Assembly: GCF_033095785.1 (NCBI RefSeq) | Contig: NZ_CP137134.1 | Span: 3,286,001-3,350,000, forward strand | DNA from: Nitrosospira sp. Is2 | GTDB taxonomy: Bacteria > Pseudomonadota > Gammaproteobacteria > Burkholderiales > Nitrosomonadaceae | DNA: 64,000 nt | Direction of reading: 5' to 3' | Shown: one piece after another, positions 11,899 through 19,791 of the stretch | Layout of the letters: each line of letters starts with the position of its first letter | Position numbering within the stretch: position 1 is the first letter of the stretch | Notes under the pieces: model-generated | Seen by the model: the letters and a program-made list of their open reading frames with translations, nothing else | What the model was told of the DNA's origin: nothing | The model's database searches: none | Translations under genes and position numbers: made by a program

Positions 11899-12477
11899 AT
11901 GGTAATCAAGCAAGCGATACAGGCCGGCGCATTGGCTCTTGTCCTTGTCTCGGCGCTTTACAGTGGCGGAGTGGCGGCACACGGCAAAGTATCCATGGAG
12001 GAAGACACGTGCGTGCGCCGTCTTGGGGACAACAGCCTGGTGCATTTAAGCGCCTATCAGCCTCAATTCGAGCCTGCTGATCAGTACTGTACGGAAATAC
12101 CCAAGGAAGGCAATACTTACCTGGTTGTGGACCTCGTCGACCCGGCATTACGCGACATACCCATCGGGGTGCGGGTGGTCAGGGGTACCAACGAAACAGA
12201 AGACGAGACCGTCACATATTTGCGCCCGAGCCATCATCCCGACGGCGTGATCAAAGGCGAGACCAGCCTGGATAAGGGTCTTTACACGGTTTTCATCACA
12301 GGTGATTCCGTGCCGCCTGTGCGTTACGAGTACTCGTTGCGGGTGGAAATGATCAATTACGCGAAAATGTTCCGATCCGCAATCGGTCCGCTCATCGCAT
12401 TGATGCTGCTGAGTCTGCTGGCGTACAAAATCATGCAGTCGAAGCGGGTTCGGCAGTGGCGGGCCTCGAGGGACTGA
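11899..12477 (+). CDS. Exported protein with C-terminal membrane anchor, unknown function
   Basis: 192 aa. An N-terminal signal peptide (to about residue 27, ending AAHG), an extracytoplasmic beta-rich domain with two Cys (EEDTC near 36, DQYCTEIP near 63), and a single C-terminal membrane helix (about 163-177, IGPLIALMLLSLLAY) followed by a basic tail. GAGAGGAG precedes the start. It is a distant paralog of the protein at 57866-58498: both share the spacing of SAY-x-P...YC/VLC, VDL/IDL-x-P, VRVVRG/LSLVRM and the C-terminal anchor. I do not recognise a named family; proteins with this plan accompany copper or ammonia-oxidation genes in some nitrifiers, but that link is only a guess. Confidence 0.75.
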   Translation: MVIKQAIQAGALALVLVSALYSGGVAAHGKVSMEEDTCVRRLGDNSLVHLSAYQPQFEPADQYCTEIPKEGNTYLVVDLVDPALRDIPIGVRVVRGTNETEDETVTYLRPSHHPDGVIKGETSLDKGLYTVFITGDSVPPVRYEYSLRVEMINYAKMFRSAIGPLIALMLLSLLAYKIMQSKRVRQWRASRD

Positions 12478-12882
12478 TAATTGCGCGGCATCATGCGGCT
12501 TACGGCTGTAATCTAGAACCCCTCTGATAGCCCTCTGCTCAGTAGGGGGCCGTCAAAGCCGGGTACAAAATCGCCTCATTCTGCGGAAGGTGTTAGGCGC
12601 CGCGTACTTCCGGAGGCCCGGAATTGCCGCACGATGGATCTTGAGATACACGGAGCGGGAAGTGCGGCGCCTTCCGCGCTTCCTGCCTGCTTCATGCTTC
12701 CTTCGCTGCCTTCATTTGTCCGTTGCGCGCCATGCCAACCGGTCGGTACTGAAACTTCCGCTATTTCCATTTCAATAGTAGTAGAAATACTTTTCCATAC
12801 TTCTTCAGTTGCTGTACCACTCATGGCTTCCATCCGATTCGCCAGCAGGAGGACATCGCCAGGCTGGGATAATAATTTCTTC

Positions 12883-12901
12883 GTTACATGAAACTGTAAC
12901 A
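12883..12901 (+). promoter_or_regulatory. Possible Pho box upstream of the pstS-like gene
   Basis: The second half, AAACTGTAACA, agrees fully with the PhoB half-site CTGTMAY; the first half, GTTACATG, is only a partial match. Overall about 13 of 18 positions fit the tandem Pho box. It lies 85 bases before the pstS start. The same bases form an inverted repeat GTTACA-N6-TGTAAC, so another regulator is possible. Remaining bases of the 12478-12985 spacer show no supported gene. Confidence 0.35.
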
Positions 12902-12985
12902 GGAAAAGTGCACAATCCGATATCAGGGGTTTGCAAATTGATCCGCACTGGGGATGGCTGTCAGATTGATCGACTTGAGGAAGAA

Positions 12986-14092
12986 ATGCTAAAAACACAT
13001 AACTTTAAATGGCAGGGCGCGGTGGCAGTACTTGTTGGGCTTATGGGAGTCGGCGGCGCTGGCAGCGTCTTTAGCATTGCATACGCTGAGACGATCATAA
13101 AAATTGATGGCTCCAGCACCATGCATCCGATCACGGAAGCGGTAGCAGAAAATTTCCGGAAAGAGAAGAAGGGCGCTGTCGAGGTAACGGTTGGCATTTC
13201 CGGCACGGGCGGCGGGCTCGCTAAATTCTGCGCGGGCGAAATCGATATCGTCAACGCGTCCCGCCCCATACAGCGAAGAGAGATAAAGGCGTGCGATAAG
13301 GCGCGCATCGAGTACGTCGAACTGCCGGTTGCGTTTGATCCGGTCACGGTCGTAGTGAATCCACAGAATAGCTGGGCTAAAACCATGACGGTGGCCGAAC
13401 TCAAGAAAATCTGGGAGCCTTCGGCCGAAGGTAAAATAACCCGGTGGAGCCAGGTCAATCCGGCATGGCCCAATGAGCCGTTCAGGCTCTACGGGTCTGG
13501 TGCCGATTCCGGCACCTTCGACTACTTTACCCGAGCCATTGTCGGCAAGGCAAAATCGAGCCGTCGCGATTTCATGGCATCGGAGGATGACAAGATGCTG
13601 GCGCAAGGGGTAGCGGGTGATAAAAACGGGCTGGGCTTCTTTGGCTTTGGAAATTACAAGCAGAACGAGGACAAGATCAGGGCGGTCGCGATCGACAATG
13701 GAACAGGCGAAGGGGTGCTTCCCTCTGCGGAAACAGTGGAGGATGGGACCTATCAGCCTTTGTCCCGCCCCATTTTCATTTATGTGAGTATGAAGGCCGC
13801 GGAGAAACCGGAGGTCAAGGAGTTTGTCGGGTTCTATATGAAGAACGCATCTGCCGCGGTGAGAGAGGTCCGGTATATCCCCTTGCCTCCCCGAGCGTAT
13901 AGCAAGAGTCTGGAAATCTTCAAGACAAAGCGGGTGGGTACGGTATTTGACGGCTTTCTGCCAGTCGGCCTCACCATCGATGATCTGCTTCGGCGCGAAC
14001 GCTTTCAAGGCATGCTCGATGACGACATGGGCTTAATGCTGGATGATTCGCTGCGGCGGGAAGCCCGACTTCAGGAGAATCAGCAATATTGA
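12986..14092 (+). CDS. pstS: PstS-family periplasmic phosphate-binding protein
   Basis: Periplasmic substrate-binding protein of the PstS/SphX type, 368 aa. Signal peptide to about residue 34 (...FSIAYA-ETIIK), then the phosphate-binding signature IDGSSTMHPITEAVAENF, GISGTGGGLAKFCAGEIDIVNASRPI, DPVTVVVNPQNSWAK and LYGSGADSGTFDYF. The open frame extends 59 codons upstream, but ATG 12986 has GAGGAAG and begins a normal signal peptide. A longer C-terminal tail (after about 320) follows the canonical domain. pstC, pstA and pstB are not adjacent, so it is an orphan binding protein in this window, perhaps serving a transporter elsewhere or an extracellular sensing role. A possible Pho box lies 85 bases upstream. 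Confidence 0.88.
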   Translation: MLKTHNFKWQGAVAVLVGLMGVGGAGSVFSIAYAETIIKIDGSSTMHPITEAVAENFRKEKKGAVEVTVGISGTGGGLAKFCAGEIDIVNASRPIQRREIKACDKARIEYVELPVAFDPVTVVVNPQNSWAKTMTVAELKKIWEPSAEGKITRWSQVNPAWPNEPFRLYGSGADSGTFDYFTRAIVGKAKSSRRDFMASEDDKMLAQGVAGDKNGLGFFGFGNYKQNEDKIRAVAIDNGTGEGVLPSAETVEDGTYQPLSRPIFIYVSMKAAEKPEVKEFVGFYMKNASAAVREVRYIPLPPRAYSKSLEIFKTKRVGTVFDGFLPVGLTIDDLLRRERFQGMLDDDMGLMLDDSLRREARLQENQQY

Positions 14093-14167
14093 ACTGGGGG
14101 GAAATCACACAGCAAAAGCCAGCCAGTTGCGGGAATTCCAGCTTCAAGGACTAATGCCGAGCCAGGA

Positions 14168-15133
14168 CTAATGCCGCGCTCTGCGCTGTCGTCTCGCCGG
14201 TATCATGCCAGCCAGGCCCACGCCTAACAATGCAAGGGATGCAGGCTCCGGCAGTGGCGCAACCTGCGTGAAAGAGGAAGATGAATCGGCCATGAGCATC
14301 AGGTTTGTTCCGTCAATACCGTTGATGTTTCCTAATGTATTGATGTCGCATTCCAGTCCGCTCAGGGTATTTGGACCTGCTCCATTAATCAGCATGCCCG
14401 TCCCGTTTTTAAAGCAGGACGATGGATCAGTTTGAGAAAATGGCAGGTCAAGCATGGTCTGGAAATTAAGGCCCAGCCCCGGGCTGAATCCCTCGGGAAA
14501 ATAGCTGATATCAAAACGATCGATAATTACTGCGAGCGTGCCCTTCCCCATCGCTGCGATGCTGTCCACGTTGGGGTAATTATCGCTACCTGAAGTGTCA
14601 AGACTGCCTGGCGGCACCCTGAGAGCAGAGATCGCCGTTTGCCCTATGGAAGCGTCAATCGCGCCTGACAGTACCAGCACCGCATCCGGATTTGTGGCAT
14701 CAGGTCCATATCCCGTCCCATTACCCGAATTGGCATTTGGCGTTGGATCGAAATAGAGCCTGAAGAAGTTATCGCCCCCCCCAACAGTGGCCAGCACAAC
14801 GTTGTTACCGACAGTTGATACTACCTGTTCACGATAGCCTGCGATGAATGCCCACCGGCCGGCCCCCGAACTTCCGATGCTGGTCCCCTGACTATCCTCG
14901 AACCCGCTTAGCGATGCGTGGGTGTAACGCTGGAACACGTCGCCCAGGGGGTGGGCAAATATTGATGCGCGACCGACCGGCGTTATCAAGGTATTGCCCG
15001 GCGCCCAATGCAGGCCTTTTACATCCATGGCAGGCTCAAGCCCGGCGCCATCCGGATCAACGGCAATTGCATGAGCTGTGCTGGCGAGCGCGATCAGCAG
15101 CGTTGCGAACAGGAGTTTACCTTGTCGATTCAT
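14168..15133 (-). CDS. PEP-CTERM sorting-domain exported protein
   Basis: 321 aa. Signal peptide MNRQGKLLFATLLIALASTAHA, a beta-rich extracellular body rich in Gly/Ser/Asn, and the C-terminal sorting signal PLPEPASLALLGVGLAG followed by a basic tail RRQRRARH. PEP-CTERM proteins are cut by exosortase and delivered to the cell surface or exopolysaccharide matrix; no exosortase gene is in this window. AAAGGGCC precedes the ATG. The body matches no enzyme family I know. Confidence 0.88.
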   Translation of the reverse strand: MNRQGKLLFATLLIALASTAHAIAVDPDGAGLEPAMDVKGLHWAPGNTLITPVGRASIFAHPLGDVFQRYTHASLSGFEDSQGTSIGSSGAGRWAFIAGYREQVVSTVGNNVVLATVGGGDNFFRLYFDPTPNANSGNGTGYGPDATNPDAVLVLSGAIDASIGQTAISALRVPPGSLDTSGSDNYPNVDSIAAMGKGTLAVIIDRFDISYFPEGFSPGLGLNFQTMLDLPFSQTDPSSCFKNGTGMLINGAGPNTLSGLECDINTLGNINGIDGTNLMLMADSSSSFTQVAPLPEPASLALLGVGLAGMIPARRQRRARH

Positions 15134-15326
15134 GGCCCTTTACCGATTTATGTCTGAACCAATCAAGCTTGATGCCGGCACGCGAGCCGGTCTGTTCGAT
15201 GAAACACGGAACCGTAATTTATTGCGGCCAAGGCATATCCTGGAACGATAAACCAAAGGCACCAAACGCGACCGGAGCGTCTCGGGAGCGAGGTGAAAAC
15301 GTCCAGCGACTGTTGCGGCTTATGCA

Positions 15327-16337
15327 CTAGCCTCCCTGCAGCAATTCGAGCGTTACTTCATTCTCGCATAATCCGTCGCGCTCGAACGCGGTGATGTTTT
15401 GCAGGGTAGTTTGCGCAATGCTGGAGAGCGCTTCAGCAGTGAAAAACCCCTGGTGGCCGGTAATCAGCACGTTTGGAAAGGTCAGCAAACGCTCAAATAC
15501 ATCGTCCTGTATTACCTGATCCGATAAATCCTGGAAAAACAGGTCGCCTTCCTGTTCATACACATCCAGTCCCACACAGCCGATTTTCGAAGATTTCAGC
15601 CCCTCAATTAACGCTTCCGTATCGATCACCCCGCCCCGGCTGGTATTAATCAGCATTACGCGGGGCTTCATGCGCCTGATTGCCTCCGTGTCGATCAGAT
15701 GATGCGTTTGAGGATTCAGGGGGCAATGCAAGGTGACAATATCGCTATCTGCGTAGAGTTTTTCCAGCGGGACATATTCGACGCCCAGGCGCAGGCATTC
15801 GTCGCTTTGCTGCGGATCACAGGCGATGAGGCGGCAACCGAAACCGTGCAATATGCGGGCGACTGCGGTACCGATGCGCCCCGTGCCGACAATACCTACC
15901 GTCCTGCCGCGCAGTTCAAAGCCGAGCAACCCGTGCAAAGCGAAATTGCCGTTGCGCACCCGGTTATAAGCCTGGTGAAGATGCCGGTCAAGTGACAGCA
16001 TCAGGCCGACGCCATGCTCGGCTACAGAGTACGGCGAGTAGGCGGGAACACGTGCTACGCGAAGCCCAAGCCTGCTCGCCGCATGAATATCCACGTTGTT
16101 GAATCCTGCGCAGCGCAAGGCGATCAGTCGCGTACCCTGCGCAGCCAGGGCTTCCAGCACCGCGGCGTCGAGCGTGTCATTCACGAATACGCACACGGCA
16201 GGAAAGCCAGCGACTACCTGCCGCGTCTCCCCGCTCAGGCGCGAATCAAAAAATACCAGTTCATGCTCGAAGTCACGATTGGCCGCCAGCAAAAACTCAC
16301 GGTCGTACGACTGAGCGCTGCAAACAGCTACTTTCAT
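15327..16337 (-). CDS. ldhA: D-lactate dehydrogenase / D-2-hydroxyacid dehydrogenase
   Basis: NAD-dependent D-isomer 2-hydroxyacid dehydrogenase, 336 aa, cytoplasmic; interconverts pyruvate and D-lactate. Nucleotide-binding motif VGIVGTGRIGTAVA (147-160), HCPLNPQTHHLI (204-215), INTSRGGVIDTEALI with the catalytic Arg 234, Glu 263 in VYEQEGDLFFQDLS and the catalytic His 295 in ITGHQGFFT. The EGDLFFQDLS stretch points to the LdhA branch rather than glycerate or phosphoglycerate dehydrogenases. GGGGAGG lies six bases before the ATG. Single gene, with an unremarkable spacer to the PEP-CTERM gene. Confidence 0.93.
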   Translation of the reverse strand: MKVAVCSAQSYDREFLLAANRDFEHELVFFDSRLSGETRQVVAGFPAVCVFVNDTLDAAVLEALAAQGTRLIALRCAGFNNVDIHAASRLGLRVARVPAYSPYSVAEHGVGLMLSLDRHLHQAYNRVRNGNFALHGLLGFELRGRTVGIVGTGRIGTAVARILHGFGCRLIACDPQQSDECLRLGVEYVPLEKLYADSDIVTLHCPLNPQTHHLIDTEAIRRMKPRVMLINTSRGGVIDTEALIEGLKSSKIGCVGLDVYEQEGDLFFQDLSDQVIQDDVFERLLTFPNVLITGHQGFFTAEALSSIAQTTLQNITAFERDGLCENEVTLELLQGG

Positions 16338-16563
16338 GATGGCCTCCCCAGGCTGGTCTCCTTGAACTGGCCGTCCCTGCCAGTCGCGCGGTAAGCTTGA
16401 AAATCAGAACCGGATGGTTTAAACCCAAATAGCGTGTGACGATTTTATCCAGGGAGCCGAGGGCAAGTGAACCGGCCAGTGAATGAGCCAGTGCCTGACG
16501 AGCCAAAGTATCAGGGCGAGCGTGCCTGTCACGGCAATTATGTCACAACGATGATTGCATTCC

Positions 16564-17295
16564 ATGATGAAATTCCGCCTTCCTGAAACAGTCCGGACGC
16601 AGCAGCCCGAAAGCAACCGTTCAGCTCCCAAAACTGGAGTCCGCGGGTGGTTCAGCGGTCCTGAGCGTGATCAGTCTCGGGGGGAGGAAATTGCAAACAG
16701 CATCAGCCACGGCATCGCTCTGGTTGCCGCACTTGCGGGGACGCCTTTTCTCATCATCCACGCAACAAGCCATGGGGATGCCGGATTCGTTGTCGGCGTG
16801 TATCTCTTTTCCGCAACAATGATCATCCTCTACCTCTCCTCTACGCTCTATCATGCGTTGCGGATAAGCGAGGCAAAGCGTCTTTTTCGGGTTTTCGAGC
16901 ATTGCGCCATTTTTCTGCTCATCGCCGGCACGTACGCGCCATTTACACTGGGCGTGCTCAAGGGGGTCTGGGGCTGGACCCTTCTCGGGATGGTGTGGGG
17001 TCTTGCGTTAACCGGCGTGGTCGTGGAGGTCTTCGGAAAGAAAACCCGTCCGATGCTCTCCACCGGTCTTTATCTTCTTATGGGGTGGCTGGCTGTGATC
17101 GCCATTGACCCGCTGTTTTCGAGGGTCCCTGCGCCGGGTATGCTCTTGCTGTTTGCGGGAGGCCTGTCGTATACGGCAGGTGTAGCCTTTTTCGCTAGCG
17201 ATTCGCGACTGCGTTACGGCCACTTTATCTGGCATCTCTTCGTGATCGCCGGCACTACTTGCCATTACTTCGCAGTGTTATGGTATGCGGCCTGA
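16564..17295 (+). CDS. PAQR / hemolysin III family membrane protein
   Basis: Seven-helix inner-membrane protein of the hemolysin III (YqfA/PAQR) family, about 243 aa. Conserved blocks: EEIANSISHG at the start of helix 1, SSTLYHAL after helix 2, AGTYAPFTL, and the C-terminal HLFVIAGTTCHYFAVLWY; the His/Asp/Ser residues of these blocks form the metal site of the family, which is thought to have hydrolase activity. The open frame begins at TTG 16555; I chose ATG 16564 (another ATG follows at 16567). No strong Shine-Dalgarno. A 35-residue polar N-terminal tail precedes helix 1. Confidence 0.88.
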   Translation: MMKFRLPETVRTQQPESNRSAPKTGVRGWFSGPERDQSRGEEIANSISHGIALVAALAGTPFLIIHATSHGDAGFVVGVYLFSATMIILYLSSTLYHALRISEAKRLFRVFEHCAIFLLIAGTYAPFTLGVLKGVWGWTLLGMVWGLALTGVVVEVFGKKTRPMLSTGLYLLMGWLAVIAIDPLFSRVPAPGMLLLFAGGLSYTAGVAFFASDSRLRYGHFIWHLFVIAGTTCHYFAVLWYAA

Positions 17296-17341
17296 CCAGT
17301 GCAACCCGGCGCTTCAAGCGGGAGCCGAAGGTTTTCCATTA

Positions 17342-17698
17342 TTATGACTTCGCCTGCTCCGCCATGCGCCGATGGGCGTCCGCCATCCGCCTGTTTTTCT
17401 CGGCGGCTTCCTCATACATGCGAACCAGGGCGTCCGAATGCTCCTTCAGGTCTTCCGTTTGCCGGCCATAGTAGGGGGCGTGGTTTATATATTCCTCCAG
17501 TTCCCGTTTTTCCGCTTCAGCCTTTGCCTGCAGCGCTTTTGCCGCTTCGTCATACTGGTTGGCCAGCGCGATGTGATCTGCCCTGGTTTTTGCGCTTTTC
17601 TCAGCGCGGGTCATATCCGCTGGGCGCGGGTCCACGTGCGCGCATGAGGCGACTAAGGCGAGGGCACCCAAGATGGCGAAAACAGTACGGGATTTCAT
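17342..17698 (-). CDS. Small coiled-coil lipoprotein, family member 1
   Basis: 118 aa. Signal peptide with lipobox LVASC (Cys 19), then an almost wholly helical, charged body with a YYGRQTEDLKEHSDAL segment and a C-terminal HRRMAEQAKS. The pattern (A-x-L-x-x-KAE-x-x-K/R-x-L, then Y/F-GR-x-x-x-D, then HRRM) recurs in the lipoproteins at 23009-23425 and 47288-47695, so these are three dispersed paralogs. GGGAGAC with an A-tract precedes the ATG. Likely a periplasm-facing membrane-anchored coiled coil; function unknown. Confidence 0.8.
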   Translation of the reverse strand: MKSRTVFAILGALALVASCAHVDPRPADMTRAEKSAKTRADHIALANQYDEAAKALQAKAEAEKRELEEYINHAPYYGRQTEDLKEHSDALVRMYEEAAEKNRRMADAHRRMAEQAKS

Positions 17699-18018
17699 TT
17701 TTTTGTCTCCCCTGTTGATTTGATAGAAAAAATAATAATAACACTACTGCAGGTAAGAGTATTTCATAATCTTTGATAAAAATGCTTGTCATGCAGTCCG
17801 CCCTAGGGAAAGTATAGACAACCGCGACAATATCGCTGCGAAATCTTACCGTTTAAACGAGAAGCGACAATCCAGGATATTTATTTGCCCGCATAAGAAG
17901 TCATAAATGAAGTCATAAATTTCTTTTCTTCCACTTAAAATTGTCTATTATTTTAATACGAATCATTTCTGTTTAGATTCACAAAAAAATCACAAACATT
18001 ACAGAGCACTTGATTTGT

Positions 18019-18092
18019 CACCGCTGGGTTATGGTATGTCAGCGGTGTTTCAGCCAGCACGCCCTATCCGGCTAAGCCAGCCGATTTTTTCT
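18019..18092 (+). ncRNA. Two-hairpin element ending in an intrinsic terminator (candidate sRNA or leader)
   Basis: In a 730-base spacer, CACCGCTG and CAGCGGTG form a perfect 8-bp stem with a 13-nt loop (18019-18047). It is followed by CGGCT-AAGCC-AGCCG (18069-18083) and six T residues (18085-18090), a rho-independent terminator pattern on the plus strand. No gene ends nearby: the PAQR gene stops 770 bases upstream, with a minus-strand gene between. A short transcript starting in the AT-rich stretch around 17930-17960 is likely. It could be an independent small RNA or an attenuated leader of the gene at 18430. Nothing else in 17699-18429 is supported. Confidence 0.4.
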
Positions 18093-18429
18093 TAATTTGC
18101 GAGGTATGGCTGTGCAACCGTCCCCATTTTTTCTGACACTGCTCGCGCATGTCATCTGCTGGCATCGCTCAGCCTGCACCTCGGTGCGGCGGTGGCAGGC
18201 CAGTGCAGGGTCAAAGTCGGCGGCACTGCACGGTACCTGCCGTCGCGCAGCTTACTCCGGGTTTGGTGATATTCCCGCCGAAACGCCCTTCCCTGCCTAC
18301 GATATCAGCTTTTCTTCGCAACTGCGGTTGCGGAAGGCTTAACCGGCGAATGGGAGATGGGATTAAAGGCGTTATGAAACCAAAGCTCGTTTTTCATCAG
18401 TTCTTTCATTTACCCCTTGGGAGGAGAAA

Positions 18430-19701
18430 ATGAACATATTCAAACCAAATAAGGCCCCGGCATGGTTATTGTCGGGAATGCTTGCAGTTGCCGGGGCAGC
18501 CCATGCGACTGCATACGTCCAGACCAACCTTGTCGCGAGCAACGATACCTACCAAGCCGGCATCGTCGACCCGAGCCTCATCAATGCGTGGGGAATCGCA
18601 ATTCGTCCCGCCGGATTCGGCGGGCATTTCTGGGTGGAAAGCAACGGCGCGGGAACGTCGAACCAGTTTGTAGGCGATGTCGGGGGCCGGCCCCTGTACA
18701 CGGACGACCTCCGGCTGGTGACGGTTCCAGGCCCTTCAACAGGACAGGTTGTTTCGCAGGGGACCCCGACCGGGGTCGTATTCAACCCCGGCGCGCAGTT
18801 CACCATTACCCAGGGTTCGATTACCGAGCCCGCGAAATTTCTCTTTGTGACGGATAGCGGAACCATTTCGGCCTGGACTGAACGCAAGAATCCGGACGGC
18901 AGTTTTGATCGTCCCTCTTTTGCCAAGCTCATGGTGGACAGATCGACTGCCGATTCGCACTACTTTGGCCTGGCAATGGCGCCTAACAATGACCGCATCC
19001 ACGTAGCCAATTTTGGCCCTAACGCGGGTATCCAGAGTTTCAACAGCAGTTTCGCGGAAGTGAGCAGGCCGGGCGCATTTGCCAATCCTTTCTCCACTTC
19101 CCCAACCCCCAAGCCCGGCGATTATGCGCCATTCAACATTCAGACGCTCGCCGGTCCGGATGGAAACAGCCTGTTTGTGCCCTACGCCAAGACGCAGGAG
19201 GACCCGGCGCGACCCGGACATATTCTCGGAGGTGAAGAAGTCGCTGGCGCCGGACTGGGGCGGCTGGCACAGTTTGATGCGTCGGGCGCCTTGATCCATA
19301 CCTGGGATGATCGAGGCCTGTTGAATGCGCCCTGGGGTGTGGCTTTTGCTCCGGATGGCTTTGGCGACTACAGCGGGAAGCTGCTCGTAGGTAATTTTGG
19401 CGACGGTACCATTGTCGCGTTCGACCCTGCCACCCATACTGCTATCGACTACGTGCGTGACGCTCAAGGTCCTCCCATATCGATCGAGGGCCTGTGGGGA
19501 TTGCAATTCGGCAATGGCGCCAGCCTCGGCATGGCGGATGCGATGTATTTCGCCGCTGGACCGCGCGATGAAACCGAGGGGCTTCTCGGCAGGATCCAGG
19601 CGGGGCCCATTCCCGAGCCGGAAACCTGGGCGTTGTATATTGCCGGGCTCGTCCTCGTCGGCTCGATTGCAAGGCGGCGTTCCCAGCGTTCTGACGTCTG
19701 A
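18430..19701 (+). CDS. TIGR03118-type beta-propeller protein with PEP-CTERM signal
   Basis: 423 aa exported protein. Signal peptide to about residue 27 (AGAAHAT-AYVQTN), then NHL/SMP-30-like repeats with the family phrases LVASNDTYQAGIVDPSLINA, WGIA, GTPTGVVFN, FLFVTDSGTISAW, YFGLAMAP, DYAPFNIQ, and APWGVAFAPDGFG...LLVGNFGDG. The C terminus PIPEPETWALYIAGLVLVG plus RRRSQR is a PEP-CTERM sorting signal. A strong GGGAGGAG precedes the start. Family name TIGR03118 is recalled from these phrases. Probably a surface or matrix protein; no catalytic residues evident. Confidence 0.85.
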   Translation: MNIFKPNKAPAWLLSGMLAVAGAAHATAYVQTNLVASNDTYQAGIVDPSLINAWGIAIRPAGFGGHFWVESNGAGTSNQFVGDVGGRPLYTDDLRLVTVPGPSTGQVVSQGTPTGVVFNPGAQFTITQGSITEPAKFLFVTDSGTISAWTERKNPDGSFDRPSFAKLMVDRSTADSHYFGLAMAPNNDRIHVANFGPNAGIQSFNSSFAEVSRPGAFANPFSTSPTPKPGDYAPFNIQTLAGPDGNSLFVPYAKTQEDPARPGHILGGEEVAGAGLGRLAQFDASGALIHTWDDRGLLNAPWGVAFAPDGFGDYSGKLLVGNFGDGTIVAFDPATHTAIDYVRDAQGPPISIEGLWGLQFGNGASLGMADAMYFAAGPRDETEGLLGRIQAGPIPEPETWALYIAGLVLVGSIARRRSQRSDV

Positions 19702-19791
19702 GCTGTTTGGGCGATTTGGGCGTTTGGGCATCCGCGCTCGCTTTGTGTATCGACCGGCGTTACCGGCTTTTGTTGCTTTGATCCGGCGGCC

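Noticed and set aside
12989..14008. 339-codon minus-strand frame opposite pstS
   Set aside because: Fully antisense to a well-supported PstS gene; composition is typical of a shadow frame and no start signal is present.
18140..18215. Possible sigma-54 promoter sites upstream of the PEP-CTERM gene at 18430
   Set aside because: TGGCAT...TGCA and TGGCAGG...TGCA occur, but the spacing between GG and GC is wrong (not 10 bases).
18736..19731. 331-codon minus-strand frame opposite the TIGR03118 gene
   Set aside because: Antisense shadow of a gene with signal peptide and PEP-CTERM motif.
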